A stretch of DNA of 33,925 bases from the NCBI GenBank assembly GCA_019747015.1, contig JAIERI010000113.1, positions 1 to 33,925 of the forward strand, written 5' to 3'. This stretch comes from Xanthobacteraceae bacterium (GTDB taxonomy: Bacteria; Pseudomonadota; Alphaproteobacteria; Rhizobiales; Xanthobacteraceae). A program made the position numbers and the translations under genes. This document shows positions 9,611 through 18,317 of this stretch, one piece after another; position 1 is the stretch's first letter; each line of letters starts with the position of its first letter. The notes below the pieces were generated by a model. It searched no databases, was not told the DNA's origin, and saw only the letters and a program-made list of their open reading frames with translations.

Positions 9611-10561
9611 ATGCTCCAGCTCACCGGCATCCATCATCTGACAGCGATTTCGGCTCACGCGAAGGGCAATCTGGCCTTTTACACCGGCACGCTGGGCATG
9701 CGGCTGGTGAAGAAAACCGTCAATCAGGACGACGTCAGCGCCTACCATCTGTTCTATGCCGACGGCAAGGCCAGCCCCGGCACCGATCTGACCTTCTTCG
9801 ACTGGCCCGCGGCGCGCGAGCATCGCGGCACCCGCGCGGTATCGCGCACCGGATTGCGCGTCAACGGAGAAAAGTCGATCGGCTTCTGGCGCGACCGGCT
9901 CATCAAGCTCGGCGTTCACGCCGGCAATGTCACACAGGTCGATGGCCGCCTGACGCTGCCGCTCGAGGATCCGGAAGGCCAGCGGCTGGTGCTGGTGGAC
10001 GACGGCGGCATCGGCACATCGAATCCGTGGGAGAAAAGCCCGATCCCCGCAGAGTACCAGATCAGGGGGCTCGGCCCTATCGTGCTGAACGTACCGGATC
10101 TCGCGCGCACCGAACGCGTGCTGCTGGAGTTGATGAACATGCGCCGCGTGCGCGACTATGCCTCGCCTGACAGCGAGCATCGCATCCATGTCTATGAGAT
10201 GGGTGAGGGCGGCCCGGCGGCGGAGCTGCATGTGATCGCACAGAAGGATTTGCCCGACGCGCGGCAGGGCGCCGGCGGCGTGCATCATGTCGCGTTTCGC
10301 ACGCCCGACGAGACGCAGTATCATGCATGGACCGCGCGGCTGAACGAATTTGGAATCCATAACAGCGGCGAGGTCGACCGGTTTTATTTCCGCAGCCTTT
10401 ATTTCCGCGAACCCAATGGCATCCTGTTCGAGATCGCGACCGACGGCCCCGGATTTCACGCCGACGAGCCGATGGAATCGCTCGGGGAGAAACTGGCATT
10501 GCCGCCGTTTCTCGAGCCGCGCCGCGCGGAAATCGAGGCCGGGTTGAAGCCGCTGGTGTGA
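9611..10561 (+). CDS. Two-domain VOC (glyoxalase/extradiol dioxygenase superfamily) ring-cleaving dioxygenase-like protein
   Basis: 316 aa with two vicinal-oxygen-chelate modules (about 5-130 and 150-290). It resembles the MhqO/PcpA/LinE group, which opens hydroquinones with Fe(II). Likely metal ligands are a histidine in GIHHLTAI (6-13), one in [10 protein letters not shown] and a glutamate in [10 protein letters not shown]. The family start [13 protein letters not shown] begins at the ATG at 9611, and the open frame upstream runs antisense through the hydratase gene, so I excluded it. The substrate cannot be read from sequence. Bacilli use relatives for quinone resistance. It is monocistronic and divergent from the hydratase gene. 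Confidence 0.87.
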   Translation: MLQLTGIHHLTAISAHAKGNLAFYTGTLGMRLVKKTVNQDDVSAYHLFYADGKASPGTDLTFFDWPAAREHRGTRAVSRTGLRVNGEKSIGFWRDRLIKLGVHAGNVTQVDGRLTLPLEDPEGQRLVLVDDGGIGTSNPWEKSPIPAEYQIRGLGPIVLNVPDLARTERVLLELMNMRRVRDYASPDSEHRIHVYEMGEGGPAAELHVIAQKDLPDARQGAGGVHHVAFRTPDETQYHAWTARLNEFGIHNSGEVDRFYFRSLYFREPNGILFEIATDGPGFHADEPMESLGEKLALPPFLEPRRAEIEAGLKPLV

Positions 10562-10743
10562 GCGTTGCCTATTTTTTCGCTGGGCCGAAATTTTAATCAA
10601 GGGCGGAACATCACGTTCACGGCATCTCACCTCCGAGTGATCGCGTAACGAAGCGCGCCGTTGTTCGAACCTGTTCATTGAGAAGCGTGTTGCCGTCATC
10701 GCAATTCAGCAATGGCCCGCATGCTTCCTGACAGGAGACGATC

Positions 10744-10989
10744 ATGAAGAGCATCACCAACAAAATCGTACTGGCCGGCGCACTTGGATTGCTGCTGGCG
10801 TCGTCGGCTGGCGCCAATGCAGGCGTGATCATTTCGGATCATCGCTATTTTCCAAATGAAGCGCGGTCTGTTTCGCAGAACGTGCCTTCGGCGCTGGATG
10901 CGCAGGCGAGCATTTATGTGCCTGCGGCCGATGCCGACAACCGCACCTATCAGGGCGGCCCGAAGACCGGCACGGGCTTCAGACAGTAA
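10744..10989 (+). CDS. Small exported protein of unknown function (81 aa)
   Basis: AGGAG lies six bases before the ATG at 10744. The N-terminus is a clear signal peptide (Lys-containing start, hydrophobic ILVAGALGLLLASS-like core, cleavage near ANA-GV). About 55 mature residues follow, polar, with no cysteine (IISDHRYFPNEARS, then DADNRTYQGGPKTG). I recognise no domain. A stem-loop follows the stop at 11001-11030. It resembles the many short periplasmic proteins of Bradyrhizobiaceae that have no assigned role. Confidence 0.72.
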   Translation: MKSITNKIVLAGALGLLLASSAGANAGVIISDHRYFPNEARSVSQNVPSALDAQASIYVPAADADNRTYQGGPKTGTGFRQ

Positions 10990-11000
10990 GCAACGCAACC

Positions 11001-11030
11001 GCCCGGTCCGGAGTTTTATCCGGATCGGGC
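11001..11030 (+). terminator. Stem-loop after the 81-aa exported protein
   Basis: GCCCGGTCCGGA, loop GTTTTA, TCCGGATCGGGC: a 12-bp stem with a single G-T wobble pair, starting 11 bp after the stop. The U-tract is absent, so it may be an inefficient or factor-assisted terminator or an mRNA-stabilising end. Confidence 0.5.
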
Positions 11031-11160
11031 CGTTACGAAATATTCTCATCCCCGTCCGGTGAACCGTAACAAATCGCCCCCCACGCCGAATTTTCCCTCG
11101 ACAGTGCATCGATGCGAAAGCAATCCGGCTTTCATCGGCGCGGCTGAACCGGAGGAACGC

Positions 11161-11322
11161 ATGAAAACGATTATTCTCGCCGGCACACTGGCGCTGCTGC
11201 TGCTCGGACCCTCGACGATTGCAAGCGCCTGCACCACGCCCGAGCAATTCAGCCCGCATTATTCGGACGCCGTTCAGAAGGCGGTCGCCGCGGCCCAGGC
11301 CAGAGCGGCCGGCAAGCGATAG
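11161..11322 (+). CDS. Very small exported protein of unknown function (53 aa)
   Basis: The ATG at 11161 is preceded by GGAGG at good spacing, which decides the start over an upstream in-frame ATG at 11059. The protein is a signal peptide (MKTIILAGTLALLLLGPSTI, cleavage near ASA-CTT) plus about 30 mature residues with one cysteine and a short Ala/Gln/Arg-rich helix. The signal peptide resembles that of the 81-aa protein 170 bp upstream, which suggests related small exported products. The stop lies 2 bp from the stop of the convergent acyl-CoA dehydrogenase gene. No function is assigned. Confidence 0.68.
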   Translation: MKTIILAGTLALLLLGPSTIASACTTPEQFSPHYSDAVQKAVAAAQARAAGKR

Positions 11323-11324
11323 GA

Positions 11325-13109
11325 TCAGCCGGCCAACACAGCAGCGGCGTTATTGATGGTGTCCGCACCGTCAATCACGCTGCGCTCCAGCGCATTCGCT
11401 TGCACCACGATGGTCTCGGCGAAAAACCGCGCCAGCGCGACGTAACGCGCGGCCTCGTTATGGAGCGCTTCGTCGCCTTGCGCGGCCAACGCCTCGCGCG
11501 CGAGCAGGCAGCCGCCGGTGGCGCTGGCGACCAGTCTTAGATAGGGCGTCGCGCCGGCGAGCGCGTCATTGGGCGCGGTCGCGATTTTCTCCAGCAGCCA
11601 TTTACTGGCGCGCTCGACGGCGTTGAGGGCCTCGTGCAGCCGCAAGCCTGCCGTGCCGAACGCAGGATCGTTCGAGGCTTCGACCTTCGCCACGATTCCT
11701 GAAAGTTCATCGAGCAGGTCCGTCATCGCCGCGCCCTTGTCGGCCCCTAACTTGCGCATCACCAGATCGACCGCCTGAATCCCGTTGGTGCCTTCATAGA
11801 TGGTGAGGATGCGCGCGTCGCGGATATATTGCGCGGCTCCGGTTTCCTCGATGAAGCCCATGCCGCCATGAACCTGCACACCGAGCGCCGCGACTTCATT
11901 GGCGATGTCGGTGGAAAATGCCTTCGCCAGCGGTGTCAGCAAGGCGGCGCGCGCGGCGGCTTTGGTACGAACACTCTCCTCACTCGCGCGGTGCGAGATG
12001 TCGATGGCCACGGCCGTTGCGTAGCAGATGCTGCGCGCCGCCGCGGTCATGCCCCGCATCAGCATGAGATTCCGTTTCACGTCGGGATGCACGATGATCG
12101 GATCGGAGCGCTCGCCCTTCTCGCCGATGGCGCGGCCCTGTTTGCGATCATGAGCATAGGCGAGCGCCTGCTGATACGCGCGCTCGGCGATGCCGACGCC
12201 CTCGATGCCGACGTTCAAACGCGCCTGGTTCATCATCGTGAACATGCAGGCCATGCCGCTGTTTTCCTCGCCGATGAGATAGCCGACGGCGCCATCCTTG
12301 TCGCCGATGCTCATGGTGCAGGTCGGTGAGGCGTGCATGCCAAGTTTATGTTCGAGACCGCTGGCGAAAATATCGTTGCGTGCGCCGAGCGATCCGTCGG
12401 CGTTGACCAGAAACTTCGGCACCAGAAACAGCGTGATGCCTTTGGTGCCGGCCGGTGCGCCGGGCAGGCGCGCAAGCACGAGATGCACGATGTTATCGGT
12501 CATGTCGTGATCGCCATAGGTGATGAAGATCTTGCTGCCGTAAAGGCGATAGCTGCCGTCGGCCTGTTTTTCCGCGCGGGTGCGCAGCGCGCCGACATCC
12601 GTCCCGGCCTGCGGCTCGGTGAGCTGCATGGTGCCGGTCCATTCGCCGGACACGAGCTTGGCGAGATAGATTTGTTTGAGTTCTTCCGTGCCATGCGCAT
12701 CGAGCGCCTCGATCGCGCCCGATGTCAGCAGCGGACACAGGCCGAAGGCGATATTCGCCGCGCTCCAGATTTCGTTGCACATCGCATGCACGGCGAGCGG
12801 CAGGCCCTGACCGCCATATGCTTCCGGTGCGGACACGGCGTTCCAGCCGGCTTCGCTCCAGCGTTTGTAAGCCTCGGGCCAGCCCGGCGCGCAGGTGACT
12901 TCGCCATTTGCAAGCTGGACACCCTTCTGGTCGCCGGTGCGATTGAGTGGATCGAGCACGTCGCTGGCAAAGCGTCCAGCTTCCTCGATCACGGCCGCGG
13001 AAAAATCGGGATCGAAGCCATTATAATGTCCGGCCTTGATCGCGGCCAAAAGTCCGCCGCCATGGTTGAGCGACAGCAGCATGTCGGCGATCGGGGTGCG
13101 ATAGGTCAT
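11325..13109 (-). CDS. Acyl-CoA dehydrogenase, long (about 600-aa) type
   Basis: 594 aa. A FAD-dependent dehydrogenase that introduces the alpha-beta double bond into acyl-CoA esters. The N-terminal helical domain, the central beta domain (MQLTEPQAGTDVGALRTRA, then GITLFLVPKFLV) and the C-terminal flavin-binding helices (GGMGFIEETGAAQYIRDARI and LTIYEGTNGIQAVDLV) are all present. The glutamate in IYEGT is the usual catalytic base of this group. The extra C-terminal roughly 100 residues mark the DmdC/FadE-like long class. Substrate chain length or type is not predictable. The PAS-AraC regulator gene ends 63 bp upstream on the same strand, so it may control or share a transcript with this gene. 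Confidence 0.93.
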   Translation of the reverse strand: MTYRTPIADMLLSLNHGGGLLAAIKAGHYNGFDPDFSAAVIEEAGRFASDVLDPLNRTGDQKGVQLANGEVTCAPGWPEAYKRWSEAGWNAVSAPEAYGGQGLPLAVHAMCNEIWSAANIAFGLCPLLTSGAIEALDAHGTEELKQIYLAKLVSGEWTGTMQLTEPQAGTDVGALRTRAEKQADGSYRLYGSKIFITYGDHDMTDNIVHLVLARLPGAPAGTKGITLFLVPKFLVNADGSLGARNDIFASGLEHKLGMHASPTCTMSIGDKDGAVGYLIGEENSGMACMFTMMNQARLNVGIEGVGIAERAYQQALAYAHDRKQGRAIGEKGERSDPIIVHPDVKRNLMLMRGMTAAARSICYATAVAIDISHRASEESVRTKAAARAALLTPLAKAFSTDIANEVAALGVQVHGGMGFIEETGAAQYIRDARILTIYEGTNGIQAVDLVMRKLGADKGAAMTDLLDELSGIVAKVEASNDPAFGTAGLRLHEALNAVERASKWLLEKIATAPNDALAGATPYLRLVASATGGCLLAREALAAQGDEALHNEAARYVALARFFAETIVVQANALERSVIDGADTINNAAAVLAG

Positions 13110-13172
13110 GGTCTTAGTCCCACTGCACGTTGCGACGTTATGCTCTTCCGCCAGGCTGTGAGACTTTTGTTG

Positions 13173-14270
13173 CTAATCTCGGCACCGGGCAAGCGTCGCG
13201 GAGGGCAGTTCTCCGAACTCTTCCTTATAGTCCTTAGCGAAATGCCCCAGATTGGAGAAGCAACATTTGAACGAAACCGCGGATACGGACGTCTTCGCCG
13301 CGGGATTTGAAAGCATCTCCCGGGCATGGTGGAGACGAATTTTTTTCAGATAGCGCATCGGACTCGTTCCATGTGCTGCAAAATATCGATGGATGAGCCG
13401 CGAGCTTTTCTCAGACTTTTTCGCGATGTCCGCATTTGTAATGGGTTTGTTCCAGTTTGCTTCCATGTACATGATAATTTTTCGGATATAATTTGGTGCC
13501 AGTTGCAATGCGCGTCGGGATTTTTCGTCGGTAACGTCGATTGTCGCTCCGACGATATTGGTGACCTCCCCATTTGTATTTGTAACGCTCGACGCCATTC
13601 CTCTCAGCCAGCGGATCGATCCATCTGGACCGATCAGCCGGTATTCATGTGAATACGATCCCCCGGCTAGTGCCAGATCTACAGATGCTTTGACGGTCTT
13701 GCGATCATGAGGGTGAACGCGTTCAAGAAATTCGTCGAGCGTTGGGTGAGGTACATTTTCGGGCAAAGCGAAAACAGTGTTGAAGGTTGAAGAATGATTG
13801 GAGGAGCTTCCTCTTAAGTCCCAATTCCAGGTCGTCAATCCGCTCAGTTTCTCGGCGAACGCCATGTTGCGTTCCAGTTTTTTCTGATTGGTGACGTCCT
13901 CGACAACGCAAACAGCCCATCGTACATGATCATGCTGATCCCGCACCGGCGCTGCGGTCATGTGTCCCCAAAATATGGATCCGTCTTTTCGGACGTATCG
14001 TTTGTCGACTGTATATTGCTCGATTTTGCCTGCAACGAGCAAACTATGCTGCGCCAGATTGTTGTTTCTATCCTCAGCGTATGTGATGTCCTCGAAAGTG
14101 AGGAAGCTTTTCGCGATCTCGTCCTTCGACACGCCGAGCATGCTGCAAAAGGATTTGTTGGCCAGCAGAATTTCGCGTGAAACTGCGTCGACGAGTTTGA
14201 GGCCTATACCCAGGCTGTCGAGAAAAAACTCGGGAATAGCCTGGATAAGACGGAGCTGATTTTCAGGCAT
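13173..14270 (-). CDS. PAS-PAS-AraC family transcriptional regulator
   Basis: 365 aa. Residues about 12-130 and 140-250 are two PAS/PAC sensor modules (KRYVRKDGSIFWGHMTAAPV; EYRLIGPDGSIRWLRGM). Residues 258-360 are an AraC-type double helix-turn-helix (KPITNADIAKKSEKSSRLIH and MRYLKKIRLHHAREML). PAS domains more often precede histidine kinase or cyclase outputs; coupling to AraC gives a one-component sensor. No membrane segment is seen, so it is cytoplasmic. I chose the ATG at 14270; the frame extends to a TTG at 14312 without a usable ribosome binding site. Candidate targets are the adjacent acyl-CoA dehydrogenase gene and the divergent 115-aa/chemoreceptor pair. The ligand is unknown. Base composition is less GC-rich than the flanking genes. 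Confidence 0.85.
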   Translation of the reverse strand: MPENQLRLIQAIPEFFLDSLGIGLKLVDAVSREILLANKSFCSMLGVSKDEIAKSFLTFEDITYAEDRNNNLAQHSLLVAGKIEQYTVDKRYVRKDGSIFWGHMTAAPVRDQHDHVRWAVCVVEDVTNQKKLERNMAFAEKLSGLTTWNWDLRGSSSNHSSTFNTVFALPENVPHPTLDEFLERVHPHDRKTVKASVDLALAGGSYSHEYRLIGPDGSIRWLRGMASSVTNTNGEVTNIVGATIDVTDEKSRRALQLAPNYIRKIIMYMEANWNKPITNADIAKKSEKSSRLIHRYFAAHGTSPMRYLKKIRLHHAREMLSNPAAKTSVSAVSFKCCFSNLGHFAKDYKEEFGELPSATLARCRD

Positions 14271-14599
14271 TAAAAGCTGCTTGTGCGTGAGTCGGATTAT
14301 GAACGAATCCAACTAAGGAGGGGTTTTACGTTCTTAATACTTTCATCTTCTCATAAAGCCATTCTCCACGAGGCTAAGCCAAATAGCGCATTCGGTACTC
14401 AAAAGGTGCCATTTATCGGGAGCCGACAGCCGCACCGCTGAGATGGAAGTTCCCATGGGAGGCTTGATTCTCTTCGGGAATTGAGCGGGTGAGGCGATCT
14501 TTGGGTAAACCGATTGTTCCGGTTTGTTAAGTATATCTAGGGGGAAGAGCCGCCGGAATTTCGTTCGGCATTCCAATAAATTACGCAACAGGATGCGCG
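14271..14599. other. Divergent intergenic region, regulator / small-protein-chemoreceptor operon
   Basis: 329 bp, visibly richer in A/T than the flanks, between the AraC regulator and the divergent 115-aa gene. It must hold both promoters and is the natural site for autoregulation. TTGGGT (14511-14516) and TATATC (14532-14537) lie on the plus strand, 15 bases apart, as a weak promoter candidate. Short minus-strand frames here have no ribosome binding site or recognisable content. Confidence 0.35.
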
Positions 14600-14947
14600 A
14601 TGATCCCCGATGAAATGCTATCCAGCTCTTCCGTATACGTACAAGGATCGATCAGCTTCAACGCCGAAGTGGATAGTTTGCTCACAGCCTCGTTGAAAGC
14701 TTCGTTGGCAGCAATCGATCAGCTTGACTTGGCAGTTAGCCATTTGAAAAGCGGGTGCGCCTTGCTGCCGGAATATGCCCGACCAGAATTCAGCTTGCAA
14801 AAAGACAAGTTGGCATTTGCTCTGTTTGAGACACGGATGATTGCCTTGCGTCTGCTGTCCATTAACTCGCCCCCTCCGTCCAACGTCCACTACGATCCAC
14901 GTTTTGCATCGAAATCTATTCTTCCTCGCTTCAGGATTTACAAATGA
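14600..14947 (+). CDS. Unknown 115-aa protein translationally coupled to a chemoreceptor
   Basis: The stop codon overlaps the start of the chemoreceptor gene as ATGA (14944-14947), which is good evidence that the frame is translated. The ATG at 14600 has AGGA about 9 bases upstream. The protein has no signal peptide. Its middle part is probably helical ([20 protein letters not shown] and [20 protein letters not shown]), flanked by a short N-terminal segment and a Pro/Ser-rich, basic C-terminus. I recognise no family. Co-translation with the receptor suggests a cytoplasmic accessory to that receptor, but this is inference. Confidence 0.65.
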   Translation: MIPDEMLSSSSVYVQGSISFNAEVDSLLTASLKASLAAIDQLDLAVSHLKSGCALLPEYARPEFSLQKDKLAFALFETRMIALRLLSINSPPPSNVHYDPRFASKSILPRFRIYK

Positions 14948-16635
14948 ATCGCCGCCTCAATTTGATGAGTATCATTGTCATTTTTGGACTTGTTACTGTC
15001 GCGGGAATTGCAACCGTGCTGTTTACCAGCCTGTACGCAATGAACAGGATCAAGATCAATGGACAGCTCTACAACACGATCAAATTGGGTAACGATCTGA
15101 TCGCTGACATTCTGCCGCCACCGGAATATGTGCTCGAGGCGTATCTCGAGGCCACGCTTGCGATGCAGGATCCGTCGAGCATCAACACGCATCAGGAACG
15201 GTTGGTTCAACTCCATAAGGATTATGACGACCGTTTCACCTATTGGTCGAAATCCGATCTGGACGATGTGACAAAGAAGATGCTGATCGACACTTCTGAC
15301 GCTGATGTCCAGCGTTTTTGGACGATCACCGAGAAACATATGCTTCCGGCCCTGCAGCGCAACGACAAGGATATTGCGGAATCGGCATATCGCGAGCTCA
15401 CGTCCGCTTACCAATCTCACCGATCGACAATCGATCAAATTGTCAAACGGGCGGGCGACAACAATACTGCTCTTGAGCAGGTCGCTTTGGAGGATGTTCA
15501 GAAATTTTCGGCTATGGTCTGGAGTACCGGAACCATCATTGCTGTTGTCGTGCTTTCCGGCCTGCTGGCGATTATTCTCGCCATTGTGCGCCCCATTGTC
15601 GCCATGACCGATGTGATGCGACAGCTCTCCGGCGGTCGCCTCGATGTGACAATCCCTTCGCGTCATCGACGCGACGAGATAGGCCTGATGGCGCGGGCCG
15701 TGGAGGTGTTCAAGGAAAATGCAGCGGCTGCATCGGAGTTTGAGCAACGTCGCATCGCATCGGACGCCGCGGCGGCAATGGAGAAGCAGCGGGCCTTGAG
15801 GGCGATGGCGGCCACCGTCGAAAATGAGCTGGGCGACGCAGTGGTAGAGATATCCGCACAAACCTCAGAGATGGTCGAAAATGCGGGGCACGTGACACGC
15901 GCCGCAAAATCCGTCGAGATGAACAGCCAGAGCGTGGCCGCGGCTGCCGAAGAGGCGCTCACCAACGCGCAGACGGTCGCGACGGCCTCCGACCAGTTGT
16001 GTTCTTCGATTGCGGAAATTTCTCAGCAGATTCATTCGACAAGATCGCAAACCACCGAAGTCGTCCAGTCTGTTGAGCATGCGCGCAATGCCATGGCCAC
16101 GCTGTCGCAGTCCGCCGCTCAGGTCGGTGATATCACCGCCCTCATCAGCGATATCGCGGGCCGCACCAATCTTTTGGCGCTCAATGCGACGATCGAGGCG
16201 GCACGCGCGGGGGAGTCCGGGCGCGGATTTGCGGTTGTCGCATCGGAGGTCAAGTCTCTTGCAAGCCAGACGGCTAAGGCAACGGGCGAAATCGCCGAAC
16301 AAATTGCAGCGATTCAGGCTGCCGCGGATTCGAGCGTGGCCGCCGTTGATGAAATCAGCGAGCGCATCGGTCGCCTTGAGTCGGCATCGACACTTATCGC
16401 GTCGGCGATCGAAGAGCAAAATGCGACCACACGCGAGATTGCACGCACAGTGAGTGAGACAACGCTTGCTGCGCGCGAGGTGGCCGAGCGCATCGCTGCT
16501 GTTTCCGGGGAAGCCGCCGAAACGGGCGAACGAGCAATTACATTCCGCGAAAATTCGACCAATATCGGCGCGAAGGTCGATCAACTGCGGGACAAGTTGA
16601 TACATGTCGTGAAAATCACGACGACGGCCGCGTGA
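14944..16635 (+). CDS. Methyl-accepting chemotaxis protein
   Basis: 563 aa. Membrane helix 1 is at about 8-32 and a helical periplasmic sensor at about 35-188, including the [15 protein letters not shown] segment (56-70) typical of one receptor subgroup. Membrane helix 2 is at about 191-214 and HAMP at about 215-268. A cytoplasmic signalling domain follows, with the hairpin [20 protein letters not shown] and [15 protein letters not shown]. No CheR pentapeptide is at the C-terminus. It shares the signalling domain with the receptor at 367-2049 but has a different sensor. Its start overlaps the stop of the 115-aa gene, so the two form an operon, possibly controlled by the divergent PAS-AraC regulator. 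Confidence 0.92.
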   Translation: MNRRLNLMSIIVIFGLVTVAGIATVLFTSLYAMNRIKINGQLYNTIKLGNDLIADILPPPEYVLEAYLEATLAMQDPSSINTHQERLVQLHKDYDDRFTYWSKSDLDDVTKKMLIDTSDADVQRFWTITEKHMLPALQRNDKDIAESAYRELTSAYQSHRSTIDQIVKRAGDNNTALEQVALEDVQKFSAMVWSTGTIIAVVVLSGLLAIILAIVRPIVAMTDVMRQLSGGRLDVTIPSRHRRDEIGLMARAVEVFKENAAAASEFEQRRIASDAAAAMEKQRALRAMAATVENELGDAVVEISAQTSEMVENAGHVTRAAKSVEMNSQSVAAAAEEALTNAQTVATASDQLCSSIAEISQQIHSTRSQTTEVVQSVEHARNAMATLSQSAAQVGDITALISDIAGRTNLLALNATIEAARAGESGRGFAVVASEVKSLASQTAKATGEIAEQIAAIQAAADSSVAAVDEISERIGRLESASTLIASAIEEQNATTREIARTVSETTLAAREVAERIAAVSGEAAETGERAITFRENSTNIGAKVDQLRDKLIHVVKITTTAA

Positions 16636-16803
16636 CAATCTCCATCGTCACGTCAGGCCGTTCAGCAAGGGCGCGCCTGGACTTGGTAAGATATGGAACG
16701 ACAACGTTCGATCCTCGCTGATGTCTTGAGCGTGCCCGCTCGCCGCGCGAGCGCGCTTCACCAAAAATGAGCGTTTTCGATGTGGCCGCCCCAGTACCAC
16801 AGT

Positions 16804-16857
16804 CGTTTCAAAACAGCAGATTTTGGCGGCGAAATCGTTGTTTTGGCTGTTGAAACG
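16804..16857. repeat. Nested inverted repeats upstream of tRNA-Gln
   Basis: CGTTTCAAAACAGC (16804-16817) and GCTGTTGAAACG (16846-16857) are complementary apart from a two-base bulge. Between them GATTT and AAATC form a smaller pair around TGGCGGCG. The right arm overlaps the candidate -35 TTGAAA (16850-16855) of the tRNA promoter. This could be an operator or an RNA fold. Confidence 0.4.
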
Positions 16858-16876
16858 GTGCTTCAGCCTCTATAGA
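16850..16876 (+). promoter_or_regulatory. Possible promoter for tRNA-Gln
   Basis: TTGAAA (16850-16855) and TATAGA (16871-16876) are separated by 15 bases, slightly short. The predicted transcript would start about 50 bases before the mature tRNA. The remaining intergenic sequence from 16636 shows a GCTCGC/GCGAGC hairpin at 16738-16752 and no convincing gene. Confidence 0.35.
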
Positions 16877-16932
16877 CCCACGTGGCCACGGTGAATCGGC
16901 GCGGCCTCGCGCATGACAACGCCTGACGCTGT

Positions 16933-17007
16933 TGGGGCGTCGCCAAGTGGTAAGGCAGGGGATTTTGATTCCCCCATACGGAGGTTCGAATCCTCCCGCC
17001 CCAGCCA
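16933..17007 (+). tRNA. tRNA-Gln (anticodon TTG)
   Basis: A full cloverleaf can be written. Acceptor TGGGGCG pairs with CGCCCCA. The D-arm is CGCC/GGC-like with AAGTGGTAA in the loop. Anticodon stem GGGGA/TCCCC encloses the loop TTTTGAT, giving anticodon TTG. The T-arm is GGAGG, TTCGAAT, CCTCC. Discriminator G is followed by an encoded CCA (17005-17007). It reads CAA glutamine codons. Confidence 0.97.
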
Positions 17008-17186
17008 GTCCTTGTTATAGTCCGACGTCGCACACGATCGATTTCCGTTTGTGCTTTTTCGCGGCTGTATTCGGCTTGAGTATCGCAAGCTAAATTATCG
17101 CAACGAGCAATGAGATCATCTGGATTCTTCGGCGCGAAGACCATAAACAGCCGCCTGTAAGGCCGTGGTATCTTTTAGGCGAGCGC

Positions 17187-18311
17187 ATGACCGGACCGCA
17201 GCGTTTAACAACGCCATTGATATCTCTTGAAACAGCAAGGCGCTTGTTGCTTGCCGGATGTGAGCCGGTCGCGGCCCTTGAACGTCCTGTCACGCAAGCA
17301 CTCGGATGCATTGCTGCAGAGAATCCGCCTTTCGACCGGCCGTATCCAGTTCACGATATCGCCAGCCGCGATGGTTGGGCGGTTCGTACGCAAGATATTG
17401 TCGGCGCATCCCCATATTCGCCTGTTCATCTCAGACAGCCGCCAATCTGGGTCGAGTTGGGCGACCGCCTTCCGCCGGGATGTGATTGTGTGCTCGATCC
17501 GGATTCTGTCGATCAGGCCGGTCCATTGGTCCAGGTGATCGCCGAGGTCATACCGGGTGCGGGCGTGAGGCGCACGGGCCACGATGTCGCGCATCCTTTT
17601 CATGTCATCGCCGAGGGCATGATAATTCGTCCCGTCGATGTCCTGATCGCCCGTTCGATCGGATTGGAAAAGCTGGCCGTTCGCCGCCCGTCCGTCCGGA
17701 TCGTGAACGTGCCGGTGCACGGCCTGTCGTCGACGGCGGGGTTCATTGCCGATGCCGCGCGCGCCGCCGGCGGGGATGTCGTTGAAGTGAGCGCTGCGGG
17801 CCGCGACGCGGCGTCGATCGCGGATGTCTTCGACGCTGGCTCGTCCGATCTTATGTTGATTGTCGGCGGTACTGGAACCGGGCGGGCCGATGCGGCCATC
17901 GAAGCGCTCGCAACACGCGGCACGATTTCCGCGCACGGCGTTGCATTGCAGCCGGGACAAACTGCCGCGATAGGGAACATTCAAGATTGTCCCGTGCTTG
18001 TTCTTCCCGGGAGCTGGGATCATGCGCTTGCGGTCTGGCTGACGCTGGCGCGTCCTGCCTTGGATCGTCTTTCCGGACGCATCGAGCCTGCCGCAACGGC
18101 ATTGCCGCTTGCGCGCAAGATTTCGTCGGCGCCGGGAATAACCGAGATCGTTTTGTTGAAGCACGAGCGCGCGACATGGATTCCGCTTTCAACCGGTGAG
18201 CTTTCATTCGATCGCTTATCAAGCGCAGATGCCTGGCTTGCCGTGCCGGGCGAAAGCGAAGGTTATGCATCGGGCGCTGTTTGCAGCGCTTTTCCGCTTC
18301 GTGATATATGA
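17187..18311 (+). CDS. Degenerate MoeA-like molybdopterin-binding protein
   Basis: 374 aa with the overall MoeA layout but altered active-site motifs. DGWAVR (62-67) keeps the N-terminal signature. The STGDEL motif that carries essential acidic residues is replaced by VPVHGL (175-180). The SGGVSxGxxD motif has become VGGTGTGRAD (226-235), and KPGxP and LPGNP have become QPGQT and LPGSW. MoeA inserts molybdate or tungstate into adenylated molybdopterin; this copy probably cannot catalyse that step but could still bind cofactor or a partner MoeA. The ATG at 17187 has AGGCGAG just upstream. Its stop is 6 bp before the next moeA-like gene, so the genes form an operon. Confidence 0.82.
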   Translation: MTGPQRLTTPLISLETARRLLLAGCEPVAALERPVTQALGCIAAENPPFDRPYPVHDIASRDGWAVRTQDIVGASPYSPVHLRQPPIWVELGDRLPPGCDCVLDPDSVDQAGPLVQVIAEVIPGAGVRRTGHDVAHPFHVIAEGMIIRPVDVLIARSIGLEKLAVRRPSVRIVNVPVHGLSSTAGFIADAARAAGGDVVEVSAAGRDAASIADVFDAGSSDLMLIVGGTGTGRADAAIEALATRGTISAHGVALQPGQTAAIGNIQDCPVLVLPGSWDHALAVWLTLARPALDRLSGRIEPAATALPLARKISSAPGITEIVLLKHERATWIPLSTGELSFDRLSSADAWLAVPGESEGYASGAVCSAFPLRDI

Positions 18312-18317
18312 TGGCGG

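Noticed and set aside
9533-10699. 388-codon minus-strand open frame
   Set aside because: It is antisense to the VOC dioxygenase-like gene; the composition is that of a shadow frame.
14343-14588. 81-codon minus-strand frame in the intergenic region
   Set aside because: No ribosome binding site, signal peptide or recognisable domain; it lies in a divergent promoter region.
16738-16752. GCTCGC/GCGAGC hairpin after the second chemoreceptor as terminator
   Set aside because: It is about 100 bp beyond the stop, has a three-base loop and no T-run, so it is not convincing as an intrinsic terminator.
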